64,000 bases of DNA. It comes from Sphingobacteriales bacterium 44-15 (GTDB taxonomy: Bacteria; Bacteroidota; Bacteroidia; Chitinophagales; Chitinophagaceae). Both the position numbers and the translations under genes were made by a program. The stretch is from NCBI GenBank assembly GCA_001899685.1, contig MKWG01000026.1:17573-81572 (forward strand). Direction: 5' to 3'. Numbering within the stretch: the first letter of the stretch is position 1; each line of letters begins with the position of its first letter. Under the pieces are notes generated by a model, which was not told where the DNA came from, searched no databases, and was given only the letters and a program-made list of their open reading frames with translations. Of this stretch, positions 61,538 through 64,000 are shown piece after piece.

Positions 61538-63712
61538 CTATCGCCTCTTCATCCCGGCTTCTGCATTTGTCATAAACACCCACTTTATCTTCGGCTGATA
61601 ATGGAAAGGTTTCCCTTTGGCCGACGCCGGCTGATTGCCCTGCAGAATGCCTTTCTTATTTTTGCTTACACTCAATATTGTCCGGCTGTAGCTTCCTTTT
61701 TCATAGTCAAATGTTTCCCCGTCATCATCATACAGTACAAAGCTGTTTTCTTTTGTACCGTAATATCGCACTTCCAGTGGAAGTATCTCATCCGCAGTGG
61801 GCGCCTGGCGCTGCGGGGGTATCATAGGTATGATAGCGCCGTCTTTCACAAACAATGGTATTTTGTCTAAAGGCGCAGTAATATCAATCACTTCATTTTC
61901 TCCCGCGTAATTGCCGGTATAGAAATCGTACCATTTGTCCGCAGGCAGATATACCTTCCTGTTTTTTTCTCCTGCGAATACCGGGGCAACCAATATATAA
62001 TCACCCATCATATACTGGTCTTTTATTTCCGATACGGTATTCAGCTTATAAGGATTCTTCGTAGCGTCAAGCTCACCGCTTACCTGTTTGGTACCAAAGC
62101 CAAAGCCCTCTGCCAGCGGCATGGCCCTGAAAGGAGGCTTACCTTCAAAATGATATTGCGCAAAGCTGCTGTAGATATATGGGATAAGCTGCATGCGCAA
62201 CATAGCCACATCCTGTACCGCCTTTTCTACTTCGGGAAAAGACCAGGGCTTGGTGCCGTCTGCCCATGCATTGAGCATCGCCATGGGAGAAAAACATACC
62301 GTTTGCATACGGCGCACCCACTCTTCTGCAGACTGTGAGGCCCTAACTTCGGGCGTCCACAATACGCCTATAAAGCTGCTGTTGATGAGTGCAGTAATAA
62401 AATCTTTATGACTGTAATAATCATTGTAGATCACATAAGGCAGCGCGCTGGATCCCGCGTTGGAAGCCCTTACCAGCCCGTAAGTGCGCTGGTTCCTCTC
62501 CCTGAACCAACCGGCAGTAAGCTTCTGGATCTTCAGCCCGTATAGCTGCCGCATCTGTTCTCCCGACAAGCCGGAGGGGAATGTTGCCACATCAGGCCAA
62601 AGCCAGTTGTCAAACCCATCCACTTCATCAATCTTATACCCGCTTACACCGATGTTGATATGACGGGAAAGAAAATGTTCTTTTAAAATTTGTTGGGTCT
62701 GCGGCAGTGTAATATCAGGCACTATGCCATTCCATACAGTATGCGATCCGGAAAGATTATATAGTTTCTTATACAGGCTCCCCCTGGGAGAGATATAAGG
62801 ATTGAGCCAGAGATTAGTCCTTATACCTTTTTGCCGCAACGCAGCATTGAAACCCACAGGGTCGGGGAACCTTGTGCCATCCCACTCCAGAGTGCACGGA
62901 TAAGACATGCTTTGCCAGCCAGGTTCCACGCCGATGAAATCAAGCGGGAAATGATGCGCTTCAAATTCATTCGCTTCAGCAATGATCTGGTCCTGATTGA
63001 ATAAAGTAGGTACTCTTTGCGTAAAGCCCAGCCCCCACTTGGGAGGGAGACAACCACCGCCATTCATAAGATTATACCGTTGCACGACCTCCATAGGAGA
63101 AGGCCCGCCGAAAACATATATCTCCACGCCTTCACCCGGCACATTTACTTCCACTGCATCAGAATAAGGTTGCGCATCCCATGATCTATCCGTATTCCGG
63201 TCTTTCAGCTCCGGCGGATGCCTGCTGTCTTTCCTGACAGCTGTACCCGCGTATACGGTAATATACCTTGCCGCATCTATCAGTATGCCATACCCGTTTG
63301 ATGATACATAAAAAGGTACCGGGGCATGTGTTCTGCCGTTATCGCTCCCGCCATAATGATCAACATGAAGATTTAATATCCGGCCGCGCTGATTGACAGT
63401 TTTAAAATTCAATCCCAAACCAAATAATGTCTCCGCGCTATCCAGCGGAAAACGAAGCGCAATATGATCGCCGTTCACCTGTGCAACAATATCCTGCTGC
63501 GGCAACGGGAAATTTACAGCAGGCAAAAGCTGAAGCGCTCCCGTATTGGGAATATTATCAGCTATCTTCAACAGGCTCAATGCACTTTTTCCAACCGTAG
63601 TTTTCCAGATCCCCGGTTGCACCATTGTCCATGTCAATTGCTGCTGTTGTGCAAAAACGCAACGTGCAGCAGTAAAAAGAATAATGGTCAATAACACTTT
63701 TTTCACTGTCAT
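61538..63712 (-). CDS. Glycoside hydrolase family 31
   Basis: The 724-residue protein has a signal peptide (MTVKKVLLTIILFTAARCVFA) and a beta-sandwich N-domain. The TIM barrel contains LDFIGVEPGWQSMSYPCTLEWD, GIRTNLWLNPYISPRG and YKIDEVDGFDNW, where D362 is the likely nucleophile. C-terminal beta-domains follow, one with PLFVKDGAIIPMIPPQ. GH31 covers alpha-glucosidases, alpha-xylosidases, alpha-galactosidases and others, and the specificity cannot be given. It starts 7 bases behind the GH95 gene, on the same transcript. Confidence 0.93.
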   Translation of the reverse strand: MTVKKVLLTIILFTAARCVFAQQQQLTWTMVQPGIWKTTVGKSALSLLKIADNIPNTGALQLLPAVNFPLPQQDIVAQVNGDHIALRFPLDSAETLFGLGLNFKTVNQRGRILNLHVDHYGGSDNGRTHAPVPFYVSSNGYGILIDAARYITVYAGTAVRKDSRHPPELKDRNTDRSWDAQPYSDAVEVNVPGEGVEIYVFGGPSPMEVVQRYNLMNGGGCLPPKWGLGFTQRVPTLFNQDQIIAEANEFEAHHFPLDFIGVEPGWQSMSYPCTLEWDGTRFPDPVGFNAALRQKGIRTNLWLNPYISPRGSLYKKLYNLSGSHTVWNGIVPDITLPQTQQILKEHFLSRHINIGVSGYKIDEVDGFDNWLWPDVATFPSGLSGEQMRQLYGLKIQKLTAGWFRERNQRTYGLVRASNAGSSALPYVIYNDYYSHKDFITALINSSFIGVLWTPEVRASQSAEEWVRRMQTVCFSPMAMLNAWADGTKPWSFPEVEKAVQDVAMLRMQLIPYIYSSFAQYHFEGKPPFRAMPLAEGFGFGTKQVSGELDATKNPYKLNTVSEIKDQYMMGDYILVAPVFAGEKNRKVYLPADKWYDFYTGNYAGENEVIDITAPLDKIPLFVKDGAIIPMIPPQRQAPTADEILPLEVRYYGTKENSFVLYDDDGETFDYEKGSYSRTILSVSKNKKGILQGNQPASAKGKPFHYQPKIKWVFMTNAEAGMKRR

Positions 63713-63719
63713 AATCTGT

Positions 63720-64000
63720 TTATTTTATCCGGGAAGTAATATCATATCGTTTACCCGCCATCGTTTGTATTTTTATTTTTTTATCCAGGTATTTCACTTC
63801 GCATTCTCCTCCTGCTTTGGATTGCAGCATCACACGGGTAAGCCGACCGCCTTTCCAATCTATATCAAGGGTATAGCCGCCCCTTGCACACAAGCCCTTC
63901 ACCGACCCGTCTTTCCATGCCGGAGGCAATGCCGGCAAAAGCTCGATAAAACTTTCCTGGCTTTGCAGCAGCATTTCTGCAATGCCTGCGGTTGCTCCAA
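63720..64000 (-). CDS. Glycoside hydrolase family 95 (alpha-L-fucosidase-like), C-terminal end
   Basis: The reverse strand is open from the window edge to the stop at 63720, giving the last 93 residues (GATAGIAEMLLQSQESFIEL, LPALPPAWKDGSVKGLCARGG, DIDWKGGRLTRVML). This matches the C-terminal region of GH95 enzymes, including the AEMLLQS helix and the final beta-domain. GH95 members remove alpha-1,2-fucose or alpha-galactose. Its catalytic part is outside the window. With GH31 it forms an operon for trimming branched glycans. Confidence 0.85.
   Translation of the reverse strand, partial: GATAGIAEMLLQSQESFIELLPALPPAWKDGSVKGLCARGGYTLDIDWKGGRLTRVMLQSKAGGECEVKYLDKKIKIQTMAGKRYDITSRIK

Overview
The window looks like a chromosomal segment of a Bacteroidota bacterium, most likely a member of the Chitinophagaceae or a close relative. 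Several things point there: a T9SS/gliding-type C-terminal sorting domain (53516-54622); the gene order rpmB-rpmG-DUF4295-GNAT-ftsY; single-chain glycyl-tRNA synthetase; a detached atpD-atpC pair; many DUF1080, Gfo/Idh/MocA, GH109, GH31 and GH95 proteins; and promoters of the Bacteroidota form TTG-N19/20-TAnnTTTG with almost no Shine-Dalgarno sequences. No tRNA, rRNA, CRISPR array, prophage or intact insertion sequence was recognised. Family and taxon assignments rest on reading the translated sequences; no database search was run.

Layout. 1-5055: an M20 amidohydrolase fragment and a sugar operon (CBM9-like protein, Tat-exported Gfo/Idh/MocA oxidoreductase, double DUF1080 lipoprotein) facing a DeoR-family regulator. 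5325-8488: a KTSC protein, a ligase-polymerase LigD without the phosphoesterase domain, a 51-residue basic protein and a Cys-rich four-helix copper-binding protein. 8635-14875: glyS, a SUI1-type factor, nadC, an intergenic island with a MITE-like element and a putative small RNA, a DprE1-like oxidase and a glycerate 2-kinase. 14982-25902: a FadN-like beta-oxidation fusion enzyme, atpC/atpD, a second copy of the putative small RNA, glpF, rocD, ispE, a bifunctional nuclease and etfA/etfB. 26015-28903: TPR protein, tilS, rhomboid protease, rlmH. 28908-41421: two divergent exopolysaccharide gene sets (export lipoprotein, tyrosine autokinase, polymerase/ligase, three glycosyltransferases, deacetylase, sugar-phosphate transferase, ATP-grasp enzyme, aminotransferase). 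41455-49082: DUF1080 protein, pyruvate dehydrogenase E2, dnaX, glpK and glpD. 49110-56509: a LbH acetyltransferase, radical SAM protein, ftsY cluster, sorting-domain protein and glnS. 56584-64000: a phospholipase-like/alkaline phosphatase fusion, two small unknown proteins, and GH109, GH31 and GH95 enzymes.

Genes that work together include glpF, glpK and glpD (glycerol to dihydroxyacetone phosphate), the FadN-like enzyme with etfAB (beta-oxidation electrons to ETF; both promoters carry a related palindrome), the polysaccharide cluster, and the GH95-GH31 operon with the nearby GH109 gene (host or plant glycan release).

The most interesting unexplained item is a pair of orphan transcription units, at about 11757-12088 (+) and 19413-19817 (-). 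They share a 21-nt 5' core, collinear internal blocks, a common 3' motif and a rho-independent terminator, yet contain no convincing ORF. A second theme is interspersed intergenic repeats: a MITE-like element with a 10-bp flanking direct repeat, REP-like copies, and heptad-like CGTGAAA/TCTCACG tracts that form hairpins behind genes.
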